A DNA stretch of 59,861 nt from Thomasclavelia saccharogumia DSM 17460 (GCF_000686665.1 NZ_JMLH01000012.1:1-59861); one strand, 5' to 3'; counted from the first letter of the stretch, positions 29,586 through 42,100 are shown. Made by a program: numbers and translations. Notes: generated from the letters alone by a model not told the origin.

Positions 29586-29904
29586 TAAATTTATCCCCCT
29601 CAATAATAATATTTATCCTTTGAACATATTCATGCCACTCACTACGATACATTTCTAATTGTGTCTGCCCCTGAGCTGTAATTTTATAATAGCGACGATT
29701 TCTCCCACCATATTCTTGATCATATGTTTCTAAACAGTTATCTCTTAATAATCGCCTTAAAACTGGATATAACGTTGATTCTGAAACATCCAAAGCAATT
29801 CGAACATCTTGAGTGATTTTATAGCCATACGTCCCCTTAGGCTCTCTTGAAACAACAGAAAGCACGATTGCATCTAACAAAGCAGCACCTGTATTAAAAA
29901 TCAT
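29575..29904 (-). CDS. PadR family transcriptional regulator
   Basis: A 109-residue winged-helix repressor. Family features are GTYGYKITQDVRIALDVSESTLYPVLRRLLRDNCL and the C-terminal YYKITAQGQTQLEMYRSEW. The start at 29904 was chosen because AAGGAG lies eight bases before it. It is the first gene of the operon. A 10-3-10 inverted repeat overlaps its -10 region, so autoregulation is likely. Confidence 0.9.
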   Translation of the reverse strand: MIFNTGAALLDAIVLSVVSREPKGTYGYKITQDVRIALDVSESTLYPVLRRLLRDNCLETYDQEYGGRNRRYYKITAQGQTQLEMYRSEWHEYVQRINIIIEGDKFNES

Positions 29905-29936
29905 CAGTTCCACTCCTTCTATATTTATTATTCAAT

Positions 29937-29959
29937 AATATTATATGATATATAATATT
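29937..29959. promoter_or_regulatory. putative PadR operator
   Basis: Perfect inverted repeat AATATTATAT-GAT-ATATAATATT lying across the -10 box and spacer of the padR promoter, the expected place for a self-repressing operator. Confidence 0.55.
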
Positions 29960-29968
29960 GTTTGTCAA
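29940..29968 (-). promoter_or_regulatory. consensus sigma-A promoter of the padR operon
   Basis: Minus strand TTGACA (29963-29968), exactly 17 bases, TATAAT (29940-29945). Confidence 0.85.
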
Positions 29969-30079
29969 TCAATAATATACAATTATAAATCTTTTACTCC
30001 CAAAATTTGTTAATTATTTAATTTTTATAGATAATTTTCCCATATTTCTCATAAATAATTATCAAGTAAGGAGGTAATA

Positions 30080-31732
30080 ATGAAGAAGGCAAAAAAATTA
30101 TATATTCTTTTAGCTGTTGTGGTGCTTGTAATCGGTTTAGTTGCGATATTCCTATTTACAAATGATTCTCCACAAACGGTAGCATCAAGTGATGATAATA
30201 ATAGTATTGATTATATTGAATTAGCAAATACTACAGATGATATTAGTAAAATTTATACTCTTGATTATCAATCTGGAATCAATGAACAAATAGAAACATT
30301 AAAAAATAAAAATAACTATACTATTAAAGAACCATTATTGATTGCTAATCCATATGGTACCAACACAACAGGTGTTTATATGTATTTTAAAACTGATGAT
30401 GAATGCAATGTTTCTTATACAATCAGTGCTGAAGGCTATGATGATTTTTTAAAAACATTAAACAACAGTAATAACAATGGTTATACAACAGAACATGAGT
30501 ATTTATTAGTCGGAATCGTTCCCGGAACAACTAACAATATTACTGTTACTTTAACTGATGCAAACGAAAATATCATCGATACACTAAATTGGTCTTATGA
30601 TGCGCCAAAGCTTCTTGGTAGCGAAGATAACGTTCAATTAGAAGTTACTACCGGCAATAGTAGTGAACCCTTAAGCGATGGTCTTTATGCAATGCTTGGT
30701 AATCGTACAGCAGAAGACAATGAAGAAGTTGATTTCATTTTACTATATGATAATAATGGAACAATTCGTAGTGAAATACCTATTACAAGCTATCGAAGCT
30801 GTCGTATTATTTTTGATGACGATATGATGTATTATAGCATTTCGACTAGCAAGATTGCAGGAATGAACAGGCTAGGCCAAGTAACAGAAATCTTTAATAC
30901 TGGTGATTATAAACTTCACCATGATTATATTTGGGGTGGCGAAAATGATTTATTAGTCTTAGCCTCTAAAAATGATGCTAAAACAGAAGAAGATATTATT
31001 ATTAGTATTGATCGTGATACTGGAGATGTAAGTGAAATAATCGATCTTAAAGATCTTTTTACTAATTATTTTAATACTTTAAATATCGATGAAGATTCTG
31101 ATGAAGCACTTGATTGGATGCATATTAATTCAATTCAACTAATCAACGATGATAGTATCATCATAAGCTCCCGAGAAACTTCATCAATCATAAAAATTGA
31201 TAACATTTATGATCAACCAACTGTTGATTATATGATCGGTTCTAAAACATTTTGGCAAGAAAGCGGCTATAATGATCTAGTTCTTGAACAAATTGGTGAT
31301 TTTTCTTTGAATGCTGGCCAACATTGTGTTACTTACCAGGAAGATGATTCTTTAGCTGATGGACAATATTATTTGTATTTCTACAATAACAATAATACTG
31401 TATGTTCAACCCGTGATTATGATTATTCAAATGAAACTAATTATGAAGGAGCAAGTATTGGTGTAAATGGTGAACAGTCTTATTATGACAAATATTTGGT
31501 TGATGAAAAATCAGGTACTTTTGAATTAGTTAATCGTATATCAGTAACTTATTCTGGTTATGTTAGTTCAGTACAAGAGTTAGACGATAATATCATTGTT
31601 GATAGTGGCAGTGCTTTTGAGGCTTCTGAATTTGACAGTAATAATCAGCTTATTCAAACTGTTATCGGTACAGGAGATACATGGTGGTATCGCGTATTTA
31701 AATATGATTTTAATAACTATTGGTTTCAATAA
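30080..31732 (+). CDS. arylsulfate sulfotransferase (ASST family), membrane-anchored or secreted
   Basis: 550 residues. An N-terminal hydrophobic segment (about 7-26) directs export. The C-terminal propeller part contains the family landmarks: H280/H281 (LHHDY), H348 (DWMHINS), R365 (SSRETSSI) and H415 (AGQHCVTY), which align by pattern with the catalytic His/Arg set of E. coli AssT. ASST moves sulfate from one phenolic ester to another phenol without PAPS. In gut bacteria it acts on phenolic sulfates from host or diet. AAGGAGG precedes the ATG. Monocistronic, divergent from padR. Confidence 0.85.
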   Translation: MKKAKKLYILLAVVVLVIGLVAIFLFTNDSPQTVASSDDNNSIDYIELANTTDDISKIYTLDYQSGINEQIETLKNKNNYTIKEPLLIANPYGTNTTGVYMYFKTDDECNVSYTISAEGYDDFLKTLNNSNNNGYTTEHEYLLVGIVPGTTNNITVTLTDANENIIDTLNWSYDAPKLLGSEDNVQLEVTTGNSSEPLSDGLYAMLGNRTAEDNEEVDFILLYDNNGTIRSEIPITSYRSCRIIFDDDMMYYSISTSKIAGMNRLGQVTEIFNTGDYKLHHDYIWGGENDLLVLASKNDAKTEEDIIISIDRDTGDVSEIIDLKDLFTNYFNTLNIDEDSDEALDWMHINSIQLINDDSIIISSRETSSIIKIDNIYDQPTVDYMIGSKTFWQESGYNDLVLEQIGDFSLNAGQHCVTYQEDDSLADGQYYLYFYNNNNTVCSTRDYDYSNETNYEGASIGVNGEQSYYDKYLVDEKSGTFELVNRISVTYSGYVSSVQELDDNIIVDSGSAFEASEFDSNNQLIQTVIGTGDTWWYRVFKYDFNNYWFQ

Positions 31733-31757
31733 TTATTTTGGTTATATCTTTCAATCT

Positions 31758-31790
31758 AAAAAGATACCTTTTATATCAAGGTATCTTTTT
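31758..31790. terminator. bidirectional terminator between ASST gene and pflA
   Basis: 13-bp perfect arms AAAAAGATACCTT / AAGGTATCTTTTT; the genes on both sides converge here. Confidence 0.9.
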
Positions 31791-32538
31791 ACTTATATTT
31801 CGCTGTATGTAATAATTTATTAGCATTATCTATTCTATCTTGTGTAGGTGGGTTGACACCTTCTAATTGATATGGAATATTTAATTCCTCCCATTTGAAA
31901 GTTCCTAAAGTATGATATGGTAATACTTCTACTTTTTTTACATTATCAAGACTGTTAATAAATTTATCTAATTCAATCAAGTATTCATCTTTATCACTAA
32001 TTCCTGGCACTAAAACATGACGAATCCATACTGGCTGACCAATTTCGGAAAGATACTTTGCCATATCTAAGATATTTTTATTTGATTTACCAGTTAATTT
32101 TGTATGTTCTTCATCATTTATATGTTTAATATCTACTAATAATAAATCAGTATATTTCATTAATTCATTGAACTTACTAAAGAAAGGTTCTTCTCTAGTA
32201 AAATTAGCACCACTCGTGTCAATACAAGTATTGACACCTTCTTTTTTAGCTAATCTAAACAATTCTGTAATAAAATCGATCTGCAATAATGGCTCACCAC
32301 CACTTACAGTAATTCCACCATCATTACCCCAATAACTTTTATATTTAATTGCTTTATCTAAAGCTTCTTGAGGTGTAAGTTCCATTGTTGCTTTAGCATT
32401 TGCCCATGTATCAGGATTATGACAAAATTTGCAGCGTAAAGGACAGCCAAGAAGAAAATATATATAACGAATTCCTGGCCCATCAACAGATCCGAAACTT
32501 TCAATCGAATGCACTGCTCCTATAATCTTATTATCCAT
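31789..32538 (-). CDS. pflA: pyruvate formate-lyase activating enzyme
   Basis: A 249-residue radical SAM enzyme with the CxxxCxxC cluster motif at C32, C36 and C39 (CPLRCKFC), GGEPLLQ and a C-terminal SPASM-free architecture. It installs the glycyl radical on PflB under anaerobic conditions. It lies 100 bases after pflB, separated by a hairpin that probably reduces its expression relative to pflB. Confidence 0.95.
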   Translation of the reverse strand: MDNKIIGAVHSIESFGSVDGPGIRYIYFLLGCPLRCKFCHNPDTWANAKATMELTPQEALDKAIKYKSYWGNDGGITVSGGEPLLQIDFITELFRLAKKEGVNTCIDTSGANFTREEPFFSKFNELMKYTDLLLVDIKHINDEEHTKLTGKSNKNILDMAKYLSEIGQPVWIRHVLVPGISDKDEYLIELDKFINSLDNVKKVEVLPYHTLGTFKWEELNIPYQLEGVNPPTQDRIDNANKLLHTAKYK

Positions 32539-32588
32539 TTTATTCTCCCTTTCATTATTTAATAATTATTTCCAATAATTATCTCATT

Positions 32589-32619
32589 AAAACAGCCTCT
32601 TGTTAAAAGAGGCTGTTTT
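32589..32619. terminator. hairpin between pflB and pflA
   Basis: 13-bp perfect arms AAAACAGCCTCTT / AAGAGGCTGTTTT with a 5-base loop; a strong, possibly partial terminator inside the pfl operon. Confidence 0.85.
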
Positions 32620-32638
32620 GCTTAAATTTCAATAACTA

Positions 32639-34891
32639 TTACATTGATTTATGGCAAGTTCTTGAAATAACATCCATTTGTTGTTCACGAGTTAAATCAA
32701 TAAATTTAACAGCATATCCAGATACACGGATTGTGAAGTTTGCATATTCTTCTTTTTCTGGATGTTCCATAGCATCGATTAATTTTTCAGTTCCAAATAC
32801 ATTTACATTTAAATGATGAGCACCTTGATCAAAATATCCATCTAATACTCTAGCCAAAGTATTTTTACGTTCATCATCATCATGACCTAAAGTATCAGGA
32901 CTAATTGTTTGTGTATTAGAAATACCATCTAATGCCCATTCATATGGTAATTTAGCAACAGAATTTAATGAAGCTAATAAACCAGATTGTTCAGCACCAT
33001 ATGCTGGGTTAGCACCTGGAGATAATGGTTCTCCAGCTTTACGTCCATCAGGTAATGAACCAGTAGCTTTACCATAAACGACATTTGAAGTAATTGTTAA
33101 GATAGAAGTAGTAGGTTCAGAATCACGATAAGTGTGATGTTTTTTGATCTTTTCTAAGAAAGTTTGTAATAACCATACTGCAATATCATCAGCACGATCA
33201 TCATCATTACCATAACGAGGGAAATCACCTTCTGTTTCATAATCTACAACAATACCATCTTCATCACGAATTGTTTTAACTTTAGCATATTTAATAGCGC
33301 TTAAAGAGTCAACAACATGTGAGAATCCAGCGATACCTGTTGCAAAAGTACGTTTTAAATCAGTATCAATTAAAGCCATTTGAGCTGCTTCATAATAATA
33401 TTTATCATGCATGTATTGAATCAAGTTTAATGTATTTACATAAATATCAGCTAACCAGTCCATCATTTGGTCATAACTTCTCATAACTTCATCATAATCT
33501 AAATATTCAGAAGTAATTGGACGATATTCAGGAGCTACTTGAGTCTTAGTTTTTTCATCAACACCACCATTAATAGCATATAATAAACACTTAGCTAAGT
33601 TAGCACGCGCTCCGAAGAATTGCATTTCTTTACCAGTTTGTGTTGCAGAAACACAGCAGCAGATTGAATAGTCGTCTCCCCATACTGGACGCATTACACA
33701 ATCGTTTTCATATTGTACAGAGCTTGTGTCGATAGAAATCTTAGAAGTATATTTCTTAAAGTTTTCTGGTAATCTAGAAGAATATAATACTGTTAAGTTA
33801 GGTTCTGGAGATGGTCCCATGTTTTCCAATGTGTGTAAGAAACGGAAATCGTTTTTAGTTACCATTGGACGACCGTCAGATCCAATACCAGCTACTTCTA
33901 ATGTAGCCCAAACTGGGTCACCAGAGAATAATTGGTTATAAGAAGGAATACGTGCGAATTTAACCATTCTACATTTCATAACGAAATGGTCGATCAATTC
34001 TTGTGCTTCTTCTTCAGTAATAACTCCAGCTTCTAAATCTCTTTCAATATAAATATCTAAGAATGTAGAAACACGTCCTACAGACATAGCGGCACCATTT
34101 TGAGTTTTAATAGCTGCTAAATATCCAAAATATAACCATTGAACAGCTTCTTTAGCATTTTTAGCTGGGTTAGAAATATCATAACCATAAATTTCAGCCA
34201 TTTTTTTCATACCATGTAATGCTTTGATTTGTTCAGCGATTTCTTCACGACGACGAATAATGTCTTCTTTCATTGAACCACTTCCACAAACAGCTAAATC
34301 ATGTTGTTTGAAAGCAATTAATTCATCAATACCATATAAAGCAACACGACGATAATCACCAACAATACGTCCACGACCATAAGTATCAGGTAATCCTGTA
34401 ATGATCTTATTACGACGAGCTAATCTAATTTCAGGTGTATAAACATCGTAAACTCCTTGATTATGAGTTTTGTGATATTCAGTAAAGATTTTGTGTAATT
34501 CTGGATCAGGTGTATATCCATAAGTTTCACAAGCTTGTTCAGCCATTTTGATTCCACCATAAGGCATAAATGCTCTTTTTAATGGTTTATCAGTTTGTAA
34601 TCCAACAACTTTTTCTAAGTCTTTAAGTTCTTCATCAATATATCCAGGACCATAAGCAGTTAATCCAGAAACTACATGAGTTTCCATATCTAAAACTCCG
34701 CCTTTAGCACGTTCTTCTTTTTGAAGTTCTTGTAATTTCCCCCATAATTTATTTGTAGCATCAGTAGGTCCAGCTAAAAATGATTCATCACCATAATATG
34801 GTTTGTAGTTATTTTGGATGAAATCACGAACATTGATTTCTTCTTTCCAAAGTCTACCTTTAAAGCCGTTCCATTGTTCTTTTTTTAACAT
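32639..34891 (-). CDS. pflB: formate C-acetyltransferase (pyruvate formate-lyase)
   Basis: A 750-residue glycyl radical enzyme that converts pyruvate and CoA to acetyl-CoA and formate. The active-site cysteines are in SICCCVS (C411-C413; three in a row, the family needs two adjacent) and the radical glycine is G725 in RVSGYAVKF. Length and motifs match true PflB rather than glycerol or choline lyases. GGAGG precedes the ATG. Long leader of about 190 bases from a predicted promoter at 35089-35118. Confidence 0.97.
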   Translation of the reverse strand: MLKKEQWNGFKGRLWKEEINVRDFIQNNYKPYYGDESFLAGPTDATNKLWGKLQELQKEERAKGGVLDMETHVVSGLTAYGPGYIDEELKDLEKVVGLQTDKPLKRAFMPYGGIKMAEQACETYGYTPDPELHKIFTEYHKTHNQGVYDVYTPEIRLARRNKIITGLPDTYGRGRIVGDYRRVALYGIDELIAFKQHDLAVCGSGSMKEDIIRRREEIAEQIKALHGMKKMAEIYGYDISNPAKNAKEAVQWLYFGYLAAIKTQNGAAMSVGRVSTFLDIYIERDLEAGVITEEEAQELIDHFVMKCRMVKFARIPSYNQLFSGDPVWATLEVAGIGSDGRPMVTKNDFRFLHTLENMGPSPEPNLTVLYSSRLPENFKKYTSKISIDTSSVQYENDCVMRPVWGDDYSICCCVSATQTGKEMQFFGARANLAKCLLYAINGGVDEKTKTQVAPEYRPITSEYLDYDEVMRSYDQMMDWLADIYVNTLNLIQYMHDKYYYEAAQMALIDTDLKRTFATGIAGFSHVVDSLSAIKYAKVKTIRDEDGIVVDYETEGDFPRYGNDDDRADDIAVWLLQTFLEKIKKHHTYRDSEPTTSILTITSNVVYGKATGSLPDGRKAGEPLSPGANPAYGAEQSGLLASLNSVAKLPYEWALDGISNTQTISPDTLGHDDDERKNTLARVLDGYFDQGAHHLNVNVFGTEKLIDAMEHPEKEEYANFTIRVSGYAVKFIDLTREQQMDVISRTCHKSM

Positions 34892-35088
34892 GTCTTTTTT
34901 TCCTCCTTGAAATTTTAATGACCGTTAATTAAAGCTTTTACAAGGTTTTAAATAATAATCCGATGGATTTTGCAAGGGATGTCATCAAGACTAATATTCT
35001 ACTTCTCTCGTAATAAACTTACTTAACAAGAATAACACACACTATATTCTGGAAAATGATTTTATTTCCTTTTGTTATCCACGCTTGC

Positions 35089-35118
35089 ATTATATTATAT
35101 TTTGTTTTTATAATTCAA
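35089..35118 (-). promoter_or_regulatory. predicted pflB promoter
   Basis: Minus strand TTGAAT (35113-35118), 18 bases, TATAAT (35089-35094). Confidence 0.5.
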
Positions 35119-35193
35119 GTAATTTGCACTAAAAAAACAAATTATTTTCAGCAAAATTCTCTTACCTTATAATATATAATGTCACGCCCGTAA

Positions 35194-35207
35194 TAAAAGC
35201 GCTTACA
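35194..35207. promoter_or_regulatory. cre-like site (CcpA)
   Basis: TGTAAGCGCTTTTA on the minus strand matches the catabolite-responsive element consensus TGWAANCGNTNWCA at all but one position. It lies just downstream of the possible PRD-gene promoter, a position suited to repression. Confidence 0.55.
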
Positions 35208-35313
35208 CAAAATATGTGATTATTAAATTTTATTAAAATTTAATCCAATTAATAGTAGATTTTTCCCTTTATTTATTATATAGTATTATCTAAAGTTATC
35301 AGGAGGTAAAATA

Positions 35314-35994
35314 ATGAATTTAACATTCAACACAGATGCTGATTTTGATCAAATTAAAACTATTGTAATTGATATTATAAAAAATACCGCTAATGATTTT
35401 GATTTATTTCTTTCAACTAATTCAATCAATAATTTATCAATTCATCTAAGCATTGCGATTATAAGAATAAAATCAAACAACTACATTCCCTTAAGCAATG
35501 GACAAATCGCATCATACAAACAAGAATATAGTTATCCTTATGCAAAGATGCTATGCGATCGCCTCGCAAAAAAATTTGAAATTGAATTTCCTGAAGATGA
35601 GGTATCTTTAGTTTCAATGCATTTATCTAAAAATCAAAAATTAGATTTAGAAGTCAATTCTGGATTTGACTTACTAGATAATAAAGTTTTTAAAATCATT
35701 AATGAAGCAATGACTTTAATTTATCAAGAGTATCACAAAGACTTTAGAAAAGATGATAAATTATTAATTGCTATTGGTTTACATCTAGAACCAGCAATAG
35801 AGAGATTATCCCAAGGACAAACTATTGAAAATCCATTAAAAGATAAAATCATAGAACGCCACAACGAAGAATATAATTATAGTAGAATTTTAAACAATGT
35901 TATCAATCATGAAACAAATTTATCATTTAATGACGATGAACTTGCCTTTATTGCCCTTCACTTTGTAGTTGCAAATAATCGAATCAACAATTAA
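35314..35994 (+). CDS. PRD-only protein (two PTS regulation domains, no RNA- or DNA-binding domain)
   Basis: 226 residues made of two PRD domains. The four phosphorylatable His positions are kept: H44 (LSIHLSIA), H103 (SMHL), H157 (GLHLEP) and H216 (ALHFVV). The second PRD (LHLEPAIERL, ENPLKDKI) resembles those of LicR/MtlR-type activators. The usual N-terminal CAT RNA-binding domain (BglG/LicT) or HTH is absent, and a strong AGGAGG directly before the ATG shows that this is the true start. It may act as a PTS-phosphorylation sensor that binds another regulator. It sits between pflB and the RAT-controlled GH20 gene. Confidence 0.85.
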   Translation: MNLTFNTDADFDQIKTIVIDIIKNTANDFDLFLSTNSINNLSIHLSIAIIRIKSNNYIPLSNGQIASYKQEYSYPYAKMLCDRLAKKFEIEFPEDEVSLVSMHLSKNQKLDLEVNSGFDLLDNKVFKIINEAMTLIYQEYHKDFRKDDKLLIAIGLHLEPAIERLSQGQTIENPLKDKIIERHNEEYNYSRILNNVINHETNLSFNDDELAFIALHFVVANNRINN

Positions 35995-36022
35995 TCATCA
36001 TTATAAATTCAATATGATAATG

Positions 36023-36066
36023 AAAAAGACAATAAACCAAACACCTGGCAATATTGTCTTTTTTTA
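36023..36066 (+). terminator. terminator of the PRD gene
   Basis: AAAAAGACAAT / ATTGTCTTTTT arms followed by a T-run on the plus strand. Confidence 0.85.
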
Positions 36067-36104
36067 TTCTAACTCTTCAATATAAAATTCAAACTATCTT
36101 TATA

Positions 36105-39100
36105 TTACAATTTATTTATACTTCTTTTTTTACTTTTATAAAATATTATCGAAGCTAATGCTAACCCTGCAAACAAATATATTATATTTGTTGCATCACC
36201 AGTATCTACTGCCACTATTGTATCTCCTGCATTTACCGCTGTATTAGTATCTACTTCATTAGCTATTAGTCCAGCAATCGCTTTTGTTAAAACATCCTTG
36301 GCATTATCTACCTGTTCTTGACTTGCTTCTGGATCTTCTAATACTGCTTTGGCTTCATTTAAAGCATCTGTTACTACTGCCCATGACTCAGCACTATAAT
36401 TAGCACTATTCAACGCTTCTGCCTGATTGATTAGTTCCTGTAATAAATCTTTATTTGGTTTTAATCTTAAATTTAAGAAGGCTTTGACTAATTTGACAAA
36501 TACTTCATCGACTTCAGCCTGCATTGCATTTTCGTCGGCTAAAACTGCATTTGCTTTATCCAATACTGGTAACATTGCCTGCCATGATGATTCGATATAT
36601 TTACTTTCATCTAAAGCATTGATATCATCTACTTGTTTTTGTAATGCTGTTTTATCACCTTGATAGAATTCCAACATCTGCATTACATTTGCTAGTCGAT
36701 CAAAAGCACTATCTACTTCAACTTGTGTAGCTTTTTCATTACTATATACTTCTTTAGCGTTTGTTAAAGCTTCATTAAATTCAGTTACTACGGCTGGTAC
36801 AACATTTTCTAAATCAGCTTTTTCCGCCATTTCAATAGCAATTTGTAAAGCTAATTTATCAGTTTCAACAATATTTTTAAATACTGGATAATTATTTTCA
36901 CCACTTATCCATGCACAATATTCAGTATCTAAATTAGCATTCAATTCGTTTAATAATGTTCCATCTGTAAACTGATTAAGATTTAAGCTATTTAAATCTT
37001 CAAAATTATTTGTATTTCCAAAACCAGCCTTACCACTTTCATAATAAATATTTTGATAAGTAACTTGATATGATTCACCTGCAACAGATTCATCATATCC
37101 GGCCACTACACCACTAAATCGAGGTGCTGTTACATCAGCTTTAACATAACAATTCTTAATGATAGTTGGTGTGTTAGGATCAATACTGCGATTAGCTGCA
37201 CCAACTAAACCACCTGCTGTTTCTACTGTTCCTACTACTTCACTCCATGCATAACAATTAACCATCGTTGAATTATTAAACATTCCGACGATTCCACCTG
37301 TATCATTGCTGCCGCTAACATTAGCTTCAACACCACAATTTATAATTGTCGCATACATCGTTCGTCCAACTAATCCGCCAACTTTAGCTTTACCAATTAT
37401 ATCAGCATTTCTGAGCTCAACATTTTTAATCGTTCCGCGTTCTAATAAACCAATCAATCCAACATTTTCTCCTTGTGGCTGATTTATCGTTAAATTAGAA
37501 ATCGTATGTCCATCACCATCAAAAACACCATTGAATACAGCTGCTGGTGTATATTTATAATTTTGCATATCTAAATCATTAGTTAATTTAAAATATGATT
37601 GCATCTTTTCCCCACTATTGATTTCACTTGCAAACAATAATAATTCTTTTTCTGAGTTAATTAAATATGGATTCTCAACAGTTCCTGCACCTGTAAATTC
37701 ATATTCTAAAGATGAATCAAGATTCTGATTATATTTATTTCCAATTGTTAAATTATCTAAATAACCATTAATACCGTTAAACATTTTATTTGCTGGTAAA
37801 TATGATGTTGCTGAATGTGATGAAACACTCGCAGGTCCTTCAATTAAAGTAGGATTATAAGTAATACCATCAATTTTTAATAATGTTGTTGCATTAACAC
37901 CATGAATATATGTACTTGTTAAAGTAATATTTAACCATTCATCTAGTGGTAAATCAACATTGTATGTATAAATATATTTACCAACTTTAAAACTAACGCC
38001 ATTATTTTGATAATTCAAATAGAACGTACAAAAATCATCAGTAAATAACACAGCATCATCACTTTGTGTGCCATTTAAATATAAATCAAAATTGACTGTA
38101 TAAGGATAACCAACACTTGCAAACGGTAAAGAAAGATTACTTTGTGGTTTAAGCTGTAATACTTTTCCATTAAGATATCCTTCATTCATTGTTGCAAGAT
38201 CAGCAGCTTGTACTTGAGCATCATAACTATTTTCTAGATCACTAATTTTCAGATCAGTCATTTCTTCAAAATCATATTTAGCGATAATACTTGAATTTGT
38301 AGCCACATACTTTCTTGGATTAGCACCAGGGGCATAGTCACCAACTTGTTCAAATGCTGCTACAAAATCATTGCCGCTTTCAAAACGATCATCATCACCA
38401 TACCAGCTCTTTTCACTAATTACACCGATATAAGATAAAACGAGATCCAAAACATCAAAATCATTAGCCCAAGAACGATCATTCCAATTACAGAAAAGCG
38501 TTCCAATGATTTGCGGATTTCCCCGTAACAAATCATATTGAGCATAATAATTACGTGAAGCTATATAAGTCGGATTACCAATTCGATGGGTATCAAAATC
38601 ACTGCATCCTCTCCATGTATCATAGAAAGTTGCCATATCTACATAACCATTATGCAGACCATTACTATTACCTGGAATCAAATACATGCTATTAGAAGTT
38701 GAATTGATGATTTCAAAACCATCTGCTAAAGCTTGTTCAACCCGCTGATCAGCAGAATCCCAAATTTGATTAACAACATTCTTAGAATCAATTTCATTAG
38801 CCCCATAATAAACAGAAAGATTACCCCAAAAATAGACCTTATCAATATTATCTTTTGATAGACAATATTGAGCTAAATCATTAATGTAACGACGCATATT
38901 TTCGTTTGTATTAGATGATTCATCAGTTCCAATATGAACAGCAGCACTTTGGAATACCGGATCATCACCATCTAAAAATTCATCAAAAACACTACTGATC
39001 AAATCTAAACATTCATCGTAGTGATTACTTAAATCAAAATTAGAGCCGTTAACTATTTCTGGATCAATTAAATTAAAAATCGTTGCATGTCCAGGTGAAT

Positions 39101-42100
39101 CAATTTCAGTAATAACATTAACACCAAATTGTTTCAAGTTCTTTTGCATCTGACGATAATCATCTTGTGACCATACATAATTGCCATTTTCTAAATTATA
39201 TGTATTCAAGACCGGATATTTTTTACTTTCTACTACAAATGAAGAACTATACTCGCCACCAAGTCCACTATCTTCATTAATATGAAGATGGAATGTATTC
39301 ATTTTAAACCAGGCCATATATTTACCCATCTCTTCAATGTAATCTAAATCAAAATAACGTCTAGCCACATCAAGCATTCCACCACGAACAGAATATTGTG
39401 GATAATCACGAATAATTCCCATTGGAATTGTATTATGATCTTCATCTTGATATAAAATCTGAGCAATAGAAACGCCACCATAAAGCATTCCCGTATCACT
39501 AGGTGCACTAATTACAACCTGGTCACCAATATTAATATAGTATCCTTCATCACCTAGTTCATTTAATTTATCTGGTGTATATTTAATAACGATATCACCA
39601 CTTACAGAGGCACCTTCGCTTACTTCTAATGTTACTCCTATCATTTCAGTTAAATACATTTGCAGCATTTTGGCACTTGTTTTTGCCATTTGATCTTCAT
39701 AAATGATCCGAGCTCCGTTTTCAAGTTTAAAATCACCATCTAAACCATACCATTCTTGAAGACCAGGAACAACATTTGGCATTTTATTAGTACCTGTATC
39801 ACTATATTTACCAGTAACTGTAACTGTTATATTACGATCAAGCTGGCATACTATTTCATTGCTCAAAGTATCTAAAATATTATAAATCAAATATACTTTT
39901 TGCTTTGTTAAAGGCTGATAAACATGGCCATTTAAATCAACAACTTGTTCATTACTTGAACCAAATAATACAGCTTGATAGCGATTATCATCTGATTTTG
40001 GTAAAACTAACTGATCATCTATAATTTCAGGCTCATTTTTAATACCAGCCATAAACTTTTCTAATTCATTAGCATCATCAAAAATAGCTAATCTCGCTAC
40101 ATTATCTGTTCCTAATTTCCATTCACTATAATTTTCTTGACGATATTGATTCAATGTATCAACAAAACTTTGACTCATCATCTCAGTTTTTTTCATTCCT
40201 GTAATAGTTGAAACTGTGACAAGATTTCCAATTGCAACATCAGGTAAATTTTCTTGATTGTAATAAAGATGATCATAATTTGCAAGATTGTCATCTTGTT
40301 CAATAAAGCCGCCTATTTTACCTGAATAAGTTCCCCAATGAACTCGTCCTAAATTATAAGAATTAATTATATTTGCTGCTACTGTTGGATTAAGACTACG
40401 ACAAATAGAACCTGCCAAACCACCTAATGATTTAGAACCACTGACAACACCATTATTGTAGCTGTTTAAAAGATCAGAATTATTTAACATTCCTACGATT
40501 CCACCAACATCTTCAAAACCTTTTATCGTTGCATTGTTATAACAATTTAAAATCGTTGCCTGCATACTTCGCCCAATCAATGCTCCAACTTTATATCCAC
40601 CTTCAACTTTACCACTATCAATTCCCAGGTTTTTAATTGTGCCTCCTTCAACTTGATGGAATAATCCAATATTTTGGCCATTATCTACTTTAATATTAAT
40701 ATTTTTGATAACATGTCCATCACCATCAAAAGTTCCTTTAAAAGGAATAATAGAGCTAAAACCATTAAATTCAATTCCTTTCAAATCAAGATTTGCTTTT
40801 AACTGATAATAAGCTGTTGAAAATTCCGTGGCTATATTAACGACCCTTTCCATTTCCTTTAAATCATCAACCGTCTTGATCAAATAAGGATCCTCTAAAC
40901 TACCATGTCCTGATAAAGTCGTTTTAATAAAAACCTTTCCTCTAAATCCCGGATATCCACTGTTATCTTCAAGCCATGTAAAATAATCAGCAGCTAAATT
41001 ATTATTTAATTTTATAATCAAATCACCATTACTAAATTCTTCTAAATCAATTGGAATCAAACCAGTACGATTATTGTTATTTCCAATAGCTATTTGACTC
41101 TGTTCATAATAAAGATTACTCATGGTAATTTGATAATTATCACTAACCGCGCCTTCATCATAACCAGCAATAACTCCTACATGCTGATCACCACTAACAA
41201 CAGCACGACTATAACAATTATCTATAGTTGCCATAAACTCTGGATCAATACTACGATTAGCACTTCCAACAATGCCGCCAACAGTTATTTTACCACTAAT
41301 ATTTCCCCAAACATAACAATTTAACATCGTCGAATTATTAAACATTCCAACTATTCCACCGGTATCATTAGCACCTTCAACATTGGCTTTAGAATAACAA
41401 TTTAAAATCGTTGCCTGCATTGTTTTTCCCACTAAAGCGCCAGTGTGATTACCGCCAATAACAGTTCCACTTTCAATTCCAAGGTTTTTAATTGTTCCAC
41501 CATCTAAAAAACCTATTAAACCTACATTTTCTAAATCAGGTTTATTGATATTTAGATTCAAAAGACAATACTGATCACCATCTAAAACCCCACTAAAACG
41601 AGTAATCGGCTGAAAATCAATTTCATTCATATCAATATCACTAGTTAATTTATAATAAGCATCACCATATAATGCATCATCATTAATGATTTGTGACATT
41701 AATACTAGATCTTCAGGAGTTTTGATTAAATATGGAACATCTTTAGTCCCTTGCCCGATCAAACCACATTCAGACATACCATCATTAAATTCTGGATATC
41801 CTAGTGCACCTTTGACCCATGGACTATATTCTTCTTCACAGCCACTGTTTAAAGCTTCTAGTAAACGTCCATCTTGAAAAGCAGCTGTCTCTATACCGTT
41901 TACACCTGAATGACTGCTATTACCAATTCCTGTTACCGAACTATCATAATAAATACTACTCATGGTAATTTCATAACTAGCTCCAGCAACACTTTCATCA
42001 TAACCAATTGCACTACCTGCATATTGTTGACCAGTAACTGTAGCTAAACTGTAACAATTTTTTAACACTGTTGGTGTTGCCGGATCAATACTGCGATTAG

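Larger units (their letters stand above)
34892..35313. other. divergent pflB / PRD-gene regulatory region
   Basis: About 420 bases without a gene, holding a predicted pflB promoter, a possible promoter for the PRD gene (TATAAT at 35168-35173 with a weak -35) and a cre-like site. No CAT-domain coding remnant is visible before the PRD gene. Confidence 0.6.
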
